Shown in pieces: positions 44,628 through 53,981 of a stretch of 64,000 nucleotides of DNA. Positions within the stretch are counted from its first letter, which is position 1. Every line of letters starts with the position of its first letter. A program made the translations under genes and the position numbers. This DNA is from Bacillus sp. UNC438CL73TsuS30 (GTDB taxonomy: Bacteria; Bacillota; Bacilli; Bacillales; Cytobacillaceae). The stretch covers positions 62,001 to 126,000 of the forward strand of contig NZ_AXVA01000010.1 in the NCBI RefSeq assembly GCF_000482325.1. Direction: 5' to 3'. A model generated the notes under the pieces. The model saw only the letters and a program-made list of their open reading frames with translations. It searched no databases and was not told the DNA's origin.

Positions 44628-44656
44628 TCGACACAGGTATCTATCAATGCTATAAT
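44628..44656 (+). promoter_or_regulatory. nuo operon promoter
   Basis: TCGACA at 44628-44633, a 17-bp spacer and a perfect TATAAT at 44651-44656 precede nuoA by about 58 bases. Confidence 0.75.
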
Positions 44657-44713
44657 GTATTCGGTTACAAATATTCATTAGTAAGAAAATTTTCAACATT
44701 GGAGGGGATAGAC

Positions 44714-45088
44714 ATGGAACTTCTAAATGTATATCAGAATAACTATCTGATTGTTTTTGTGTTTCTATGTCTCGGGGTATTGCTGCCTGCGGTAGCATTA
44801 TATTTAGGTAAGCTTTTGCGTCCTCATGCACCAAGTGATGCAAAGAATACCACATATGAGAGCGGTGTTGAGCCATTTCACGATTCCCGTGTACAGTTCA
44901 ATGTCCGCTATTATATTTTTGCCCTAATGTTTGTTATTTTTGATGTAGAAACTGTGTTTTTATATCCATGGGCTGTTGCCTATGATAAACTAGGCATTTT
45001 TGCATTGATCGAAATGTTAATTTTCGTTGTCATGCTGTTAATTGGCCTAGCCTATGCTTGGAAGAAGAAGGTGTTAAAATGGACCTAA
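44714..45088 (+). CDS. nuoA: NADH-quinone oxidoreductase subunit A
   Basis: The 124-aa membrane subunit has three helices and the conserved loop [20 protein letters not shown], then [15 protein letters not shown]. It is part of the quinone-binding junction of complex I. ATG 44714 follows GGAGGGG; TTG 44699 is too early. It overlaps nuoB by 10 bases. Confidence 0.96.
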   Translation: MELLNVYQNNYLIVFVFLCLGVLLPAVALYLGKLLRPHAPSDAKNTTYESGVEPFHDSRVQFNVRYYIFALMFVIFDVETVFLYPWAVAYDKLGIFALIEMLIFVVMLLIGLAYAWKKKVLKWT

Positions 45089-45591
45089 AACTAGACAACG
45101 TATCGCCTCAGGAAATGGAAGAGTTACAGAGGAATGTATTTATGACAACACTAGAGCAGGTGAAAGCGTGGGCGCGAAGCAATTCGATCTACCCGCTGAC
45201 ATTTGGTCTGGCTTGTTGTGCGATTGAAATGATGGCCGTTGGTTCCTCCCACTATGACTTGGACCGATTCGGATCATTTTTCCGGACGTCGCCGAGGCAG
45301 TCGGACTGTATGATTGTGTCAGGGACCGTGACGAAAAAGATGGCACCAATTCTTCGCCGTTTATATGATCAAATGCCGGAGCCGAAATGGGTAATTGCGA
45401 TGGGATCGTGTGCAACAGCAGGCGGACCATATGTGAAATCCTATTCCGTTGTTAAAGGTGTGGACCAAATCGTCCCTGTAGATGTTTATATCCCGGGATG
45501 CCCTCCAAACCCGGCCGCTTTAATATATGGAATCAATAAGTTAAAGGAAAAGATTCGTTACGAAGCGAAGACTGGGAAGAAGGTGATGTAA
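45079..45591 (+). CDS. nuoB: NADH-quinone oxidoreductase subunit B
   Basis: The 170-aa subunit carries the terminal 4Fe-4S cluster N2. All four ligands are present: Cys46-Cys47 (LACCAIEMM), Cys111 (GSCATAGG) and Cys141 (PGCPPNP). ATG 45079 lies within the end of nuoA and follows GAAGAAGGTG. Confidence 0.97.
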   Translation: MDLKLDNVSPQEMEELQRNVFMTTLEQVKAWARSNSIYPLTFGLACCAIEMMAVGSSHYDLDRFGSFFRTSPRQSDCMIVSGTVTKKMAPILRRLYDQMPEPKWVIAMGSCATAGGPYVKSYSVVKGVDQIVPVDVYIPGCPPNPAALIYGINKLKEKIRYEAKTGKKVM

Positions 45592-45594
45592 TCC

Positions 45595-46941
45595 ATGAGC
45601 GGGGAGAAAGATCTCGAACAATTAAAGCGAGAAGCCGCTGAAAAGGCAAAGGCGGCCGCACTAGCGAGACGCCAGGCGAAGGAAGCCGGAGAAAACGCAC
45701 CAAAGCCTGAAGATACGCCAACCCCAGCAGGCGACGCTGACGATCTTGCCAAGAAAAAAGCTGCAGCAGCAGCGAAAGCGAAGGCAGCTGCACTCGCTAA
45801 AAAGCAACGAGAAGGAATCGCGGACGAAACAGTAGAAGCACCAGCAGCGGAAGCGGCGGGCGACGCTGATGATCTAGCGAAGAAAAAAGCAGCGGCAGCA
45901 GCGAAAGCCAAGGCAGCTGCACTCGCCAAAAAGCAACGGGAAGGCATGGTTGAGGAAACGGTTGCACTAGAAGCGGAGGCCCTAGCGGATGGCGATGATC
46001 TAGCGAAGAAAAAAGCAGCCGCAGCCGCGAAAGCAAAGGCTGCAGCATTAGCGAAAAAGCAACGAGAAGGCATCGCAGACGAACCAGCGGAAGCACCAGC
46101 AGCGGAAGCGGGCAGCGACGACGATCTAGCAAAGAAAAAAGCAGCCGCAGTGGCCAAAGCTAAAGCAGCGGCAGCCGCGAAGCGAAAAGCAGCGGAATTA
46201 GCCGGTGGTGCTTCAGAAGCCCCTGCAGGCGATGATGAAAAAGCAAAAGCCATTGCAGCCGCCAAAGCGAAGGCCGCCGCCGCAGCAAAAGCCAAAGCAG
46301 CAGCCGCAGCAAAAGCGGGCGGTGCAGCAGCAGGCGGCGATGACGAAAAAGCAAAAGCCATCGCAGCAGCGAAAGCAAAGGCCGCAGCGGCAGCAGCAGC
46401 CAAGGCGAAAGCAGCCGGCAAAGCGGGAGAAGCACCAGCACCAGCGGCTGAGGAAGCAGCTTCACCAAATCAGCCATTCCTGGATAAATACCGAAAAGTG
46501 ATTGAGGAAAACCTGGGCGCTGAGGTTTTAGAAGATTCTTATATTAATAAACTGTCCAAAGACGTTCCAACACTCGTGGTAAAACGTGAATCCTACTATA
46601 AGCTTACACAATTTTTAAAATACAATGAGCTGTTAGGATTCGATTATTTATCCGAGATCCATGGAACCGATTTTCAAACACATATGGAAGTTTATGCTCA
46701 TCTTTACTCATACAAAAACCGTCAATCCGTCGCTGTCATAGTGAAAATTGACCGAGATGAACCAACAATCGAGTCCGTCACGCCAATCTGGGCCGGTGCG
46801 GAATGGGCAGAATGTGAAGCTTATGATTTGCTCGGAATTAAGTTTACAGGACATCCGAATTTACGCCGAATCATGCTCGGAGAAGATTGGGTTGGCCATC
46901 CACTTAGAAAAGATTATGAGCCGTACGATGTGGAGGTATAG
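45595..46941 (+). CDS. nuoC: NADH-quinone oxidoreductase subunit C with long Ala/Lys-rich repeat extension
   Basis: The C-terminal part (about residues 300-448: NQPFLDKYRKVIEENLGAEV, then YDLLGIKFTGHPNLRRIML, GHPLRKDYEPYDVEV) is the normal 30-kDa subunit. Before it lie about 280 residues made of repeats of DDLAKKKAAAAAKAKAAALA and KKQREGIADE type: three near-identical units of about 42 residues, then shorter degenerate ones. The composition suggests a highly charged helical or disordered arm in the cytoplasm. Shorter Ala/Lys-rich extensions are, to my knowledge, seen in NuoC of other Bacillus. Antisense frames here are low-complexity shadows. It is 3 bases after nuoB. Confidence 0.95.
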   Translation: MSGEKDLEQLKREAAEKAKAAALARRQAKEAGENAPKPEDTPTPAGDADDLAKKKAAAAAKAKAAALAKKQREGIADETVEAPAAEAAGDADDLAKKKAAAAAKAKAAALAKKQREGMVEETVALEAEALADGDDLAKKKAAAAAKAKAAALAKKQREGIADEPAEAPAAEAGSDDDLAKKKAAAVAKAKAAAAAKRKAAELAGGASEAPAGDDEKAKAIAAAKAKAAAAAKAKAAAAAKAGGAAAGGDDEKAKAIAAAKAKAAAAAAAKAKAAGKAGEAPAPAAEEAASPNQPFLDKYRKVIEENLGAEVLEDSYINKLSKDVPTLVVKRESYYKLTQFLKYNELLGFDYLSEIHGTDFQTHMEVYAHLYSYKNRQSVAVIVKIDRDEPTIESVTPIWAGAEWAECEAYDLLGIKFTGHPNLRRIMLGEDWVGHPLRKDYEPYDVEV

Positions 46942-46944
46942 CCA

Positions 46945-48045
46945 ATGATCAGAACAGAAGAAATGATGTTAAACGTAGGTCCTCAGCATCCAAGTACGCA
47001 TGGAGTATTCCGGCTAGTTGTAAAAATTGATGGGGAAATTATTACCGAAGCAAACCCTGTCATCGGTTACTTACACCGCGGAACAGAAAAACTAGCTGAA
47101 AACCTGCAATATACTCAAATCATTCCCTATACAGACCGCTTGGACTATGTATCAGCGATGACGAACAACTATGTTCTCTGCCATGCAGTCGAAACGATGA
47201 TGGGAATTAAAGTACCAGACCGGGCTGAATATTTAAGGATTCTTGCGATGGAATTAGGGCGGATTTCAAGCCATATCCTGTGGTGGGGAACCTTCCTCCT
47301 TGATATGGGGGCAGTCAGTCCATTCCTTTACGCTTTCCGTGACCGGGAAATGATTTTGAATTTCCTAAACGAATTATCCGGTGCCCGCCTAACCTTTAAC
47401 TATATGCGTGTTGGCGGCGTCAAATGGGATGCTCCTGAAGGCTGGGTGGAAAGAGTTAAAGACTTTGTCCCTTACATGAGAGAACAAGTCAAAGGCTACC
47501 ATGACCTTGTAACCGGAAACGAAATTTTCCTAAGCCGTGTCAAAGGTGTTGGGACATACACAAAAGATGATGCACTCAATTATTCCCTTAGCGGTGTAAA
47601 CCTTCGCAGTACCGGTGTGAAATGGGATCTGCGCAAGGACGAACCATATTCGATTTATGACCGTTTTGATTTTGATGTACCGACCCTTGACGGCGGGGAT
47701 GTCTGGGCACGCTACCAGCTGCGTCTATTGGAAATTGAAGAATCATTGAAAATTGTTGAGCAGGCCTGCGAACAATTTCCTGCAGAAGGGGACATACTCG
47801 CGAAAGTGCCGAAAATTATCAAAGCGCCTAAAGGCGAAGCATATGTCAGAATCGAAGCACCACGCGGAGAGATTGGCGTTTATATTAGCAGTGATGGTAA
47901 GAAAGAGCCGTATCGCCTAAAGCTGAGAAGGCCATCCTTCTACAATCTGCAAATTCTCCCTAAGCTATTAAAAGGAGAAAATATCGCAAACCTCATCGCC
48001 ATTTTAGGGGGCATTGATATTGTCCTTGGGGAGGTTGACGGCTAA
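46945..48045 (+). CDS. nuoD: NADH-quinone oxidoreductase subunit D
   Basis: The 366-aa 49-kDa subunit has MLNVGPQHPSTHGVFRLVVK and GYLHRGTEKLAEN at the quinone-binding site. It is related to hydrogenase large subunits, with the Ni-binding Cys absent as expected. The final DIVLGEVDG is typical. It overlaps nuoH by one base. Confidence 0.97.
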   Translation: MIRTEEMMLNVGPQHPSTHGVFRLVVKIDGEIITEANPVIGYLHRGTEKLAENLQYTQIIPYTDRLDYVSAMTNNYVLCHAVETMMGIKVPDRAEYLRILAMELGRISSHILWWGTFLLDMGAVSPFLYAFRDREMILNFLNELSGARLTFNYMRVGGVKWDAPEGWVERVKDFVPYMREQVKGYHDLVTGNEIFLSRVKGVGTYTKDDALNYSLSGVNLRSTGVKWDLRKDEPYSIYDRFDFDVPTLDGGDVWARYQLRLLEIEESLKIVEQACEQFPAEGDILAKVPKIIKAPKGEAYVRIEAPRGEIGVYISSDGKKEPYRLKLRRPSFYNLQILPKLLKGENIANLIAILGGIDIVLGEVDG

Positions 48046-49049
48046 TGATTAATAATCTGCTCCAATCAAGTCCTGGATTGTTCAATTTTCTCATCTTCTT
48101 TTTACTCGGAGTCATTTTACTTTTAGTCGTGCTTGGCTTCGTTACCTACGGGATTTTAGCAGAGCGGAAGGTCATGGGGTACATGCAGCTCCGCCACGGT
48201 CCGAACCAAGTCGGCGGCCGCTGGGGACTCTTGCAAACCGTTGCTGACGTCTTAAAGCTATTATTAAAAGAAGATATTATTCCGACACTAGCGGACCGTC
48301 CATTATTTATTTTGGCACCAGTCATTGCCTTTGCACCGTCGTTCATGGTGCTTGCAACGCTTCCGTTTACCGACAAATTTCAATTTGCTGATATCGGTGT
48401 CGGCTTGCTTTACTACATCGCGGTTTCCGGGTTAACCACACTTGGAGTCGTAACCGGCGGCTGGGCTTCAAACAACAAGTACGCCCTTATCGGGGGAATG
48501 CGTGCGGCAGCCCAAATGATTTCCTATGAAATCCCGCTTGTCATGTCAGTGGTGGGAATCATTCTTATCACCGGCAGCTTAAACCTAAACGATATTGTAC
48601 ACCAACAAAGCCATGGCTGGTTTATCCTATTACAGCCAATCGCTTTTATCGTCTTTTTAATCGCATCGGTCGCAGAATTAAACCGGACACCATTTGACCT
48701 TCCGGAATCGGAATCAGAGCTTGTCGCTGGATACCACGTAGAATACTCAGGATTCCGCTGGGCATTCTTCATGCTGGCCGAGTATGTGTACCTATTTGCG
48801 ATGACGTCACTAATTGTGACCATCTTCCTTGGCGGATGGCTGCCACCATTCCATTTCCTTGGATTTATCCCAGGGGCCGTTTGGTTCGCACTCAAATTCG
48901 CCGTTGTCCTATTCGTCTACATCTGGTTCCGCGTAGCGTTCCCACGTCTGCGTGCCGACCATTTGATGGAAATGGGCTGGAAAGTATTACTGCCAGTATC
49001 CTTGGCAAACATCTTCCTAACCGCCTTAATCAAAACCTTATTTTTTTAA
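48045..49049 (+). CDS. nuoH: NADH-quinone oxidoreductase subunit H
   Basis: The 334-aa membrane subunit has about eight helices and the conserved ERKVMGYMQLRHGPNQVG, AELNRTPFDLPESESELVAGYH and EYSGFRWAFFMLAEY blocks lining the quinone channel. It starts on the ATG overlapping the nuoD stop. A 105-base gap follows before nuoI. Confidence 0.97.
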   Translation: MINNLLQSSPGLFNFLIFFLLGVILLLVVLGFVTYGILAERKVMGYMQLRHGPNQVGGRWGLLQTVADVLKLLLKEDIIPTLADRPLFILAPVIAFAPSFMVLATLPFTDKFQFADIGVGLLYYIAVSGLTTLGVVTGGWASNNKYALIGGMRAAAQMISYEIPLVMSVVGIILITGSLNLNDIVHQQSHGWFILLQPIAFIVFLIASVAELNRTPFDLPESESELVAGYHVEYSGFRWAFFMLAEYVYLFAMTSLIVTIFLGGWLPPFHFLGFIPGAVWFALKFAVVLFVYIWFRVAFPRLRADHLMEMGWKVLLPVSLANIFLTALIKTLFF

Positions 49050-49154
49050 AAAGGAACTTATTTCGCCTTCAGCGAGAATAGAGTTGTCCAATACCTTGAC
49101 TGCCGCACGTTTGGCAGATAAGCAAACTTTAAAATGATAAAAGGGGTGAAAAAC

Positions 49155-49574
49155 GTGCTTGGATTAGCAAAAGGCTTGAAATATACCCTAAAACAATTAA
49201 CAAAAGAAAAGGTCACCTATGACTATCCGAATAAGCCGCTGCCACTGCCTGACCGGTTCCGCGGCATTCAAAAATTCTATCCGGAAAAATGTATCGTCTG
49301 TAACCAGTGCATGAACATTTGCCCGACCGAATGTATTGATTTAGTCGGTAAAAAACATCCGGATCCAACGAAAAAGGGAAAAATCATCGATACCTATGAT
49401 ATTAACTTTGAAATCTGCATCCTTTGTGATCTATGTACAGAGGTATGCCCGACAGAAGCGATTATCATGACCAATAACTTCGAGCTTGCTGAATACAGCA
49501 GGGATGCTCTATTTAAAAACCTTGAATGGTTAGATGAAAACGACGAAAACATACGGCAGGTGAATAAACCATGA
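49155..49574 (+). CDS. nuoI: NADH-quinone oxidoreductase subunit I
   Basis: The 139-aa ferredoxin-like subunit has two 4Fe-4S motifs: CIVCNQCMNICP and CILCDLCTEVCP. GTG 49155 is preferred over ATG 49134 because AAAGGGGTG sits 7 bases upstream, and it yields MLGLAKGLKYTLKQLTK, a typical start. It overlaps nuoJ by 4 bases. Confidence 0.95.
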   Translation: MLGLAKGLKYTLKQLTKEKVTYDYPNKPLPLPDRFRGIQKFYPEKCIVCNQCMNICPTECIDLVGKKHPDPTKKGKIIDTYDINFEICILCDLCTEVCPTEAIIMTNNFELAEYSRDALFKNLEWLDENDENIRQVNKP

Positions 49575-50089
49575 CATTTTCAGGCGAGTTTCTCGCATTT
49601 TTGGGTCTTGCCTTGGCTGCGGTCATCGGTGGTGTGCTGCTTTTAAACCTGACAAAGGTTATGCACATGGTCGTTGCCCTCATATTCACTTTCGTTGCCA
49701 TTGCCGGCATCTATGTTATGCTGTCAGCAGAATTCGTTGCAGGTGTCCAAATCTTAATTTATTCAGGTGCAATTACCATTATTATGCTTTTTGGAATCAT
49801 GTTAACGAAGCATGATGACGAAAGTGAACCAACAACTGGCAAACTCCGAAAGTTTCTATTGTTCTTAGGGGTTGTAGGCTTCGCCTTTGCCGTATACATC
49901 GGGATCTATAACTTCAATATCGAACAAGTTCCTACCACTTTGCATGAAAATAACACCATGCAAATCGGTAAAGCTCTTTACTCAAAATGGGTGATTCCAT
50001 TTGAGTTAACCTCTGTTTTACTTTTAGTGGCATTGGTTGGGGCGATTGTTTTAGCGAAAAAAGACAAGAAGGAGGCGGACGACGAATGA
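49571..50089 (+). CDS. nuoJ: NADH-quinone oxidoreductase subunit J
   Basis: The 172-aa protein has five membrane helices, with the conserved [20 protein letters not shown] in helix 3. It is coupled by 4-base overlaps to nuoI and nuoK. Confidence 0.95.
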   Translation: MTFSGEFLAFLGLALAAVIGGVLLLNLTKVMHMVVALIFTFVAIAGIYVMLSAEFVAGVQILIYSGAITIIMLFGIMLTKHDDESEPTTGKLRKFLLFLGVVGFAFAVYIGIYNFNIEQVPTTLHENNTMQIGKALYSKWVIPFELTSVLLLVALVGAIVLAKKDKKEADDE

Positions 50090-50400
50090 GTTCAGTTCCT
50101 GCTTCAGCCTTCCTGGCCCTTGCGCTGATTCTATTTTGCATCGGATTGTACGGTGCCTTAACAAAACGCAACACCGTAATTGTCCTAATCTCGATTGAAT
50201 TAATGCTGAATGCTGTTAACATCAACTTGGTTACTTTCAGTAAATACGGCTTAGCACCGTCCATTACCGGACAAATCTTTGCCCTATTTGCCATCTGCGT
50301 TGCCGCAGCAGAAGCAGCCGTCGGATTAGCCATCCTCATTTCGCTTTACAACAACCGTAAGACGGTGAACATTGACGAAATGAACAAATTGAAAAACTAA
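50086..50400 (+). CDS. nuoK: NADH-quinone oxidoreductase subunit K
   Basis: The 104-aa three-helix subunit has the proton-path Glu in [20 protein letters not shown] and another in [14 protein letters not shown]. It is followed by a 200-base gap, the only long one in the second half of the operon. Confidence 0.96.
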   Translation: MSSVPASAFLALALILFCIGLYGALTKRNTVIVLISIELMLNAVNINLVTFSKYGLAPSITGQIFALFAICVAAAEAAVGLAILISLYNNRKTVNIDEMNKLKN

Positions 50401-50598
50401 TCCAACAAGGGATTTTCAACTGGAAAATCTTGAATATTTTGTGAATGAATGCGCAGGTAGTGTTTTATAGCCTGTGATGAGGTGAGTGGTCTTGACCACA
50501 CCTTTATCTGTCCTGCTATTTTTAGCGGGCCCAATCTGACGCGCAATTTTATAAAATTTACAGCGGTAGCGCGTTTAAAAAAGGGGATCGTGATATTG
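50401..50598 (+). other. nuoK-nuoL spacer with hairpin
   Basis: No gene is seen. A stem at 50480-50503 (AGGTGAGTGGTC against GACCACACCT, with a bulge) is followed by TTTAT and could reduce transcription into nuoL. AAAAAAGGGG at 50577-50586 is the nuoL ribosome site. Confidence 0.4.
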
Positions 50599-52467
50599 AT
50601 GGAAAATGCATGGATCATACCGCTTTTCCCGCTATTATCGTTTGTGCTCCTTCTTCTTTTCGGGAAGCGCCTGAAGGAGGCGAGTGCATATGTGGGAATT
50701 CTGCTCACATTGGCATCGCTTGTTTATTCGGTGTTAGTGCTCTTTGAACGCTTCACAGAGCCAACCTATATGACAAAGGCAGACTGGCTGACGATAGGAG
50801 ATCTTCATTTAACAGCGGGCTTTGAAGTGAACCAATTAAATGCATTAATGCTAGTGATTGTATCGCTCGTAAGTTGCTTAGTACATACCTATTCAAAAGG
50901 GTACATGCATGGTGACGAGCGGTTCCACGTTTTCTATGCTTATTTAGGACTATTTACCTTTGCAATGCTTGGTCTGGTCATTTCACCAAACCTTTTGCAA
51001 ACCTATATTTTCTGGGAGCTTGTCGGGGTCGGTTCCTTCCTCTTAATCGGTTTTTATTTTTACAAAGAAGAGGCAAGGGCTGCTGCTAAAAAGGCCTTCA
51101 TCATGACCCGTATCGGGGACGTTGGGCTTTTAATCGGGATGATCCTCTTGTTCTGGGAAACGAAAAGCTTTGAATATAGTGAAATTTTTGCTGCCGTCCA
51201 AAACGGGGCTGTTTCACAATCGATGATCACCTTAACAGCCATTCTGATCTTTATCGGGGCTGTTGGTAAATCAGGTCAGTTCCCGCTTCATACGTGGCTG
51301 CCTGATGCGATGGAAGGTCCGACACCAGTTTCGGCGTTAATCCACGCCGCAACAATGGTTGCTGCCGGGGTTTACTTAGTTGCAGCATTGTTCCCATTGT
51401 TCTTAGCAAGTAAAACAGCGCTGCTTGTCATTGCCGTGATCGGCGGGATTACAGCGATTTTTGCCGCAAGCATCGGTCTTGTGCAAACAGATATTAAGCG
51501 GGTATTAGCCTATTCAACGGTCAGTCAGCTTGGCTACATGATGCTTGCCCTCGGATCTGCCGGCTATGTGGCGGGTGTGTTCCACTTAATGACACATGCA
51601 TTCTTTAAAGCATTGCTGTTCCTTGCAGCAGGTAGTGTCATCCATGCGGTACATACACAAAACATCGAGGAAATGGGCGGCCTTTGGAAAAAGCTTCGTC
51701 TGACAGGACCATTATTCTTAATCGGAACGCTTGCCATCAGTGGGGTTCCACTTTTATCAGGCTTCTTCAGTAAAGATGAAATTTTAGCGGCTGCATGGGC
51801 AGATGGACATTATGTCCTATTCTTGTTGGCTCTAATTGCAGCATTCTTTACAGCATTTTATATGTTCCGCCTGTTCTTCATGGTATTTACCGGAGAAGCA
51901 CGCGGAGATCAAAAACATGTTCACGAATCGCCTTCCAATATGACGATCCCGATGATCATTCTTGGCGTCTTGGCGATTATTGGAGGTTATGTGAACACTC
52001 CATGGTTTGGAACCTTCTTTGGCGATTGGCTTGTGGATGGAAACGAAGTGCTTGCACACCACGCCCATGCGGAAGGTCCAGGATGGATTATGCCTGCCGC
52101 AACCATTGTATCCTTGCTTGGAATTTTCCTTGCATGGTTGATCTACGGAAAACGTTCCGTATCACGCAACTGGTTGAGCGGGAAAGGCGATACGCTTCAT
52201 ACGATTTTATTAAACAAATATTACATCGACGAATTTTACCAAATGACAGTGGTTGCTGTTACAACCGGAATCAGCTACTTCCTCAAGTTCATTGACACCT
52301 TTATTGTAGAGGGAATTGTGAAGGGTGTTGTCGGATTTGTACAGGGACTTGGAGCATCCGGTTCGAAAATGCAGACCGGACAGGTTCAAACTTATGGTGC
52401 GGTTGCCTTCGTGGGTCTTGCTGTTCTAGCTGTCATCTTTGCGTTAACAGGGGGGTACTTAAAATGA
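50599..52467 (+). CDS. nuoL: NADH-quinone oxidoreductase subunit L
   Basis: The 622-aa antiporter-like subunit has about 16 helices. Key blocks are WELVGVGSFLLIGFYF, the proton-pump GAVGKSGQFPLHTWLPDAME and HAATMVAAGVYL, and ALLFLAAGSVIHA. The true start is ATG 50599 or the TTG/GTG codons just before it (50596, 50590), all using AGGGG at 50582-50586. An extension from 50482 has no membrane-protein character and is rejected. Confidence 0.95.
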   Translation: MENAWIIPLFPLLSFVLLLLFGKRLKEASAYVGILLTLASLVYSVLVLFERFTEPTYMTKADWLTIGDLHLTAGFEVNQLNALMLVIVSLVSCLVHTYSKGYMHGDERFHVFYAYLGLFTFAMLGLVISPNLLQTYIFWELVGVGSFLLIGFYFYKEEARAAAKKAFIMTRIGDVGLLIGMILLFWETKSFEYSEIFAAVQNGAVSQSMITLTAILIFIGAVGKSGQFPLHTWLPDAMEGPTPVSALIHAATMVAAGVYLVAALFPLFLASKTALLVIAVIGGITAIFAASIGLVQTDIKRVLAYSTVSQLGYMMLALGSAGYVAGVFHLMTHAFFKALLFLAAGSVIHAVHTQNIEEMGGLWKKLRLTGPLFLIGTLAISGVPLLSGFFSKDEILAAAWADGHYVLFLLALIAAFFTAFYMFRLFFMVFTGEARGDQKHVHESPSNMTIPMIILGVLAIIGGYVNTPWFGTFFGDWLVDGNEVLAHHAHAEGPGWIMPAATIVSLLGIFLAWLIYGKRSVSRNWLSGKGDTLHTILLNKYYIDEFYQMTVVAVTTGISYFLKFIDTFIVEGIVKGVVGFVQGLGASGSKMQTGQVQTYGAVAFVGLAVLAVIFALTGGYLK

Positions 52468-53975
52468 ATCTAACATCCGTTCTTTCAATCCTAGTATTCT
52501 CCCCGTTACTAGGGATTGTGATTTTAGCATTCATGCCAAAGACTGCGGAAAAAGCAATCAAAGCGATTGGCTTCCTTGCTACATTGCCGGCCTTGCTCCT
52601 GGCACTTGCCGTGTATTTACATTATCAAGCAGGTAAAAACCTAGCGGACTTTTCCGTATCGGTTCCGTGGATTAAATTTGGGAATCTAACCGGTGCCGCA
52701 AAGGATTTGTTATCGGTTCGTTATGAGCTTGCAATCGGCGGCTTCCAGCTGTTATTAGTTGTATTAACAGCAGTCATTGCAACGTTGTCAGCAATCGGCG
52801 CTGCTAAATTTGTGAAAAAAGAATGGAAAGGCTACTTCATGCTGTTCCTTCTTTTAGAAATTGGCATGCTCGGCGTATTTACAGCGGAAAACTTAATTTT
52901 GTTCTTTATCTTCTTCGAGGTAACCTTAATTCCAACCTTCTTCTTAATCGGAAAATGGGGTTATTTTGAAAAAGAAAAGGCCGCATTCAGCTTCTTAATC
53001 TACAATGGATTAGGTTCTGCGGTATTATTAATCGCCATTATGATCTTGTTTTCAAAAACAGGAACAACGAATATTGAGCAATTACAGCATATTGTTAATG
53101 TCAAAGGCGGTCCGATTTCGGGTGATTTAAAGATGGGCTTGTTTATTGCCTTGCTCATTGCCTTTGGTGTAAAATTACCAATTTTCCCATTGCACAGCTG
53201 GATGCTCCGCGTTCACGTACAAGCACCGCCGTCAGTGGTTATGATTCACTCTGGTATTCTACTAAAAATCGGTGCGTATGGTTTGATTCGTTTCGGAATG
53301 GGAATTTTCCCGGCACAGTTTGATAAGCTTGCCGTCATGCTGGCCATCCTTGGGGTAATCAATCTCTTGTATGGTGCTTTCTTGGCATTCATTCAATCCG
53401 ACTTCAAAATGGTTTTGGCTTATTCTTCGATTTCTCACATGGGAATTGTGTTAATCGGTCTTGCGGCGATGAATGAAGCAGGTATTCAAGGGGCGATTTT
53501 CCAGGTGGTTTCCCACGGGTTAATCTCTGCCTTATTGTTCTTCCTTGTCGGTGTGTTCTACGAGCGCACAGATACATCTTTAATCGAAAGTCTTGGTGGG
53601 ATGGCGAAGGGGATGCCGCGGGCTGCAGGCTTCTTGCTTGCCGGTGGTCTTGCTTCACTCGGACTTCCTGGTATGTCTGGATTCGTCAGTGAATTCATGG
53701 CGTTCCTCGGCTTGTTCAAAGAAATGCCGGTGATTGCCGCTGTTGGGACCATCGGGATTATCATGACAGCTGTTTATTTACTTCGTGCGGTTCTAGGGAT
53801 TACCTATGGTCAGGCACATCGTGAATTTACTGGTGTTGTCGATCTAAAAGGTGTTGAACTTGTACCGGTTGTTGTTTTGATCGCTTTAATCGTGTTAATC
53901 GGTGTTTATCCAAGTGTTCTAAGCTCACCACTTCATGCCACACTTGAAACTATATTGCTTGGGATAGGAGGGTGA
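52464..53975 (+). CDS. nuoM: NADH-quinone oxidoreductase subunit M
   Basis: The 503-aa antiporter-like subunit has FFEVTLIPTFFLIGKWG with the conserved Glu, KLPIFPLHSWMLRVHVQAPP with the pumping Lys, and AYSSISHMGIVLIGL. It overlaps nuoL by 4 bases and is 6 bases ahead of nuoN. Confidence 0.96.
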   Translation: MNLTSVLSILVFSPLLGIVILAFMPKTAEKAIKAIGFLATLPALLLALAVYLHYQAGKNLADFSVSVPWIKFGNLTGAAKDLLSVRYELAIGGFQLLLVVLTAVIATLSAIGAAKFVKKEWKGYFMLFLLLEIGMLGVFTAENLILFFIFFEVTLIPTFFLIGKWGYFEKEKAAFSFLIYNGLGSAVLLIAIMILFSKTGTTNIEQLQHIVNVKGGPISGDLKMGLFIALLIAFGVKLPIFPLHSWMLRVHVQAPPSVVMIHSGILLKIGAYGLIRFGMGIFPAQFDKLAVMLAILGVINLLYGAFLAFIQSDFKMVLAYSSISHMGIVLIGLAAMNEAGIQGAIFQVVSHGLISALLFFLVGVFYERTDTSLIESLGGMAKGMPRAAGFLLAGGLASLGLPGMSGFVSEFMAFLGLFKEMPVIAAVGTIGIIMTAVYLLRAVLGITYGQAHREFTGVVDLKGVELVPVVVLIALIVLIGVYPSVLSSPLHATLETILLGIGG

Positions 53976-53981
53976 CGCGGG

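Noticed and set aside
45558..46421. Long antisense reading frame rich in Ala and Phe opposite nuoC
   Set aside because: It is the complement of the Ala/Lys repeat DNA, is low complexity, has no ribosome site and lies fully opposite a well-supported gene.
50482..50598. 39-residue N-terminal extension of NuoL
   Set aside because: It begins inside a hairpin, has no membrane character and no ribosome site; the conserved NuoL start is at 50599.
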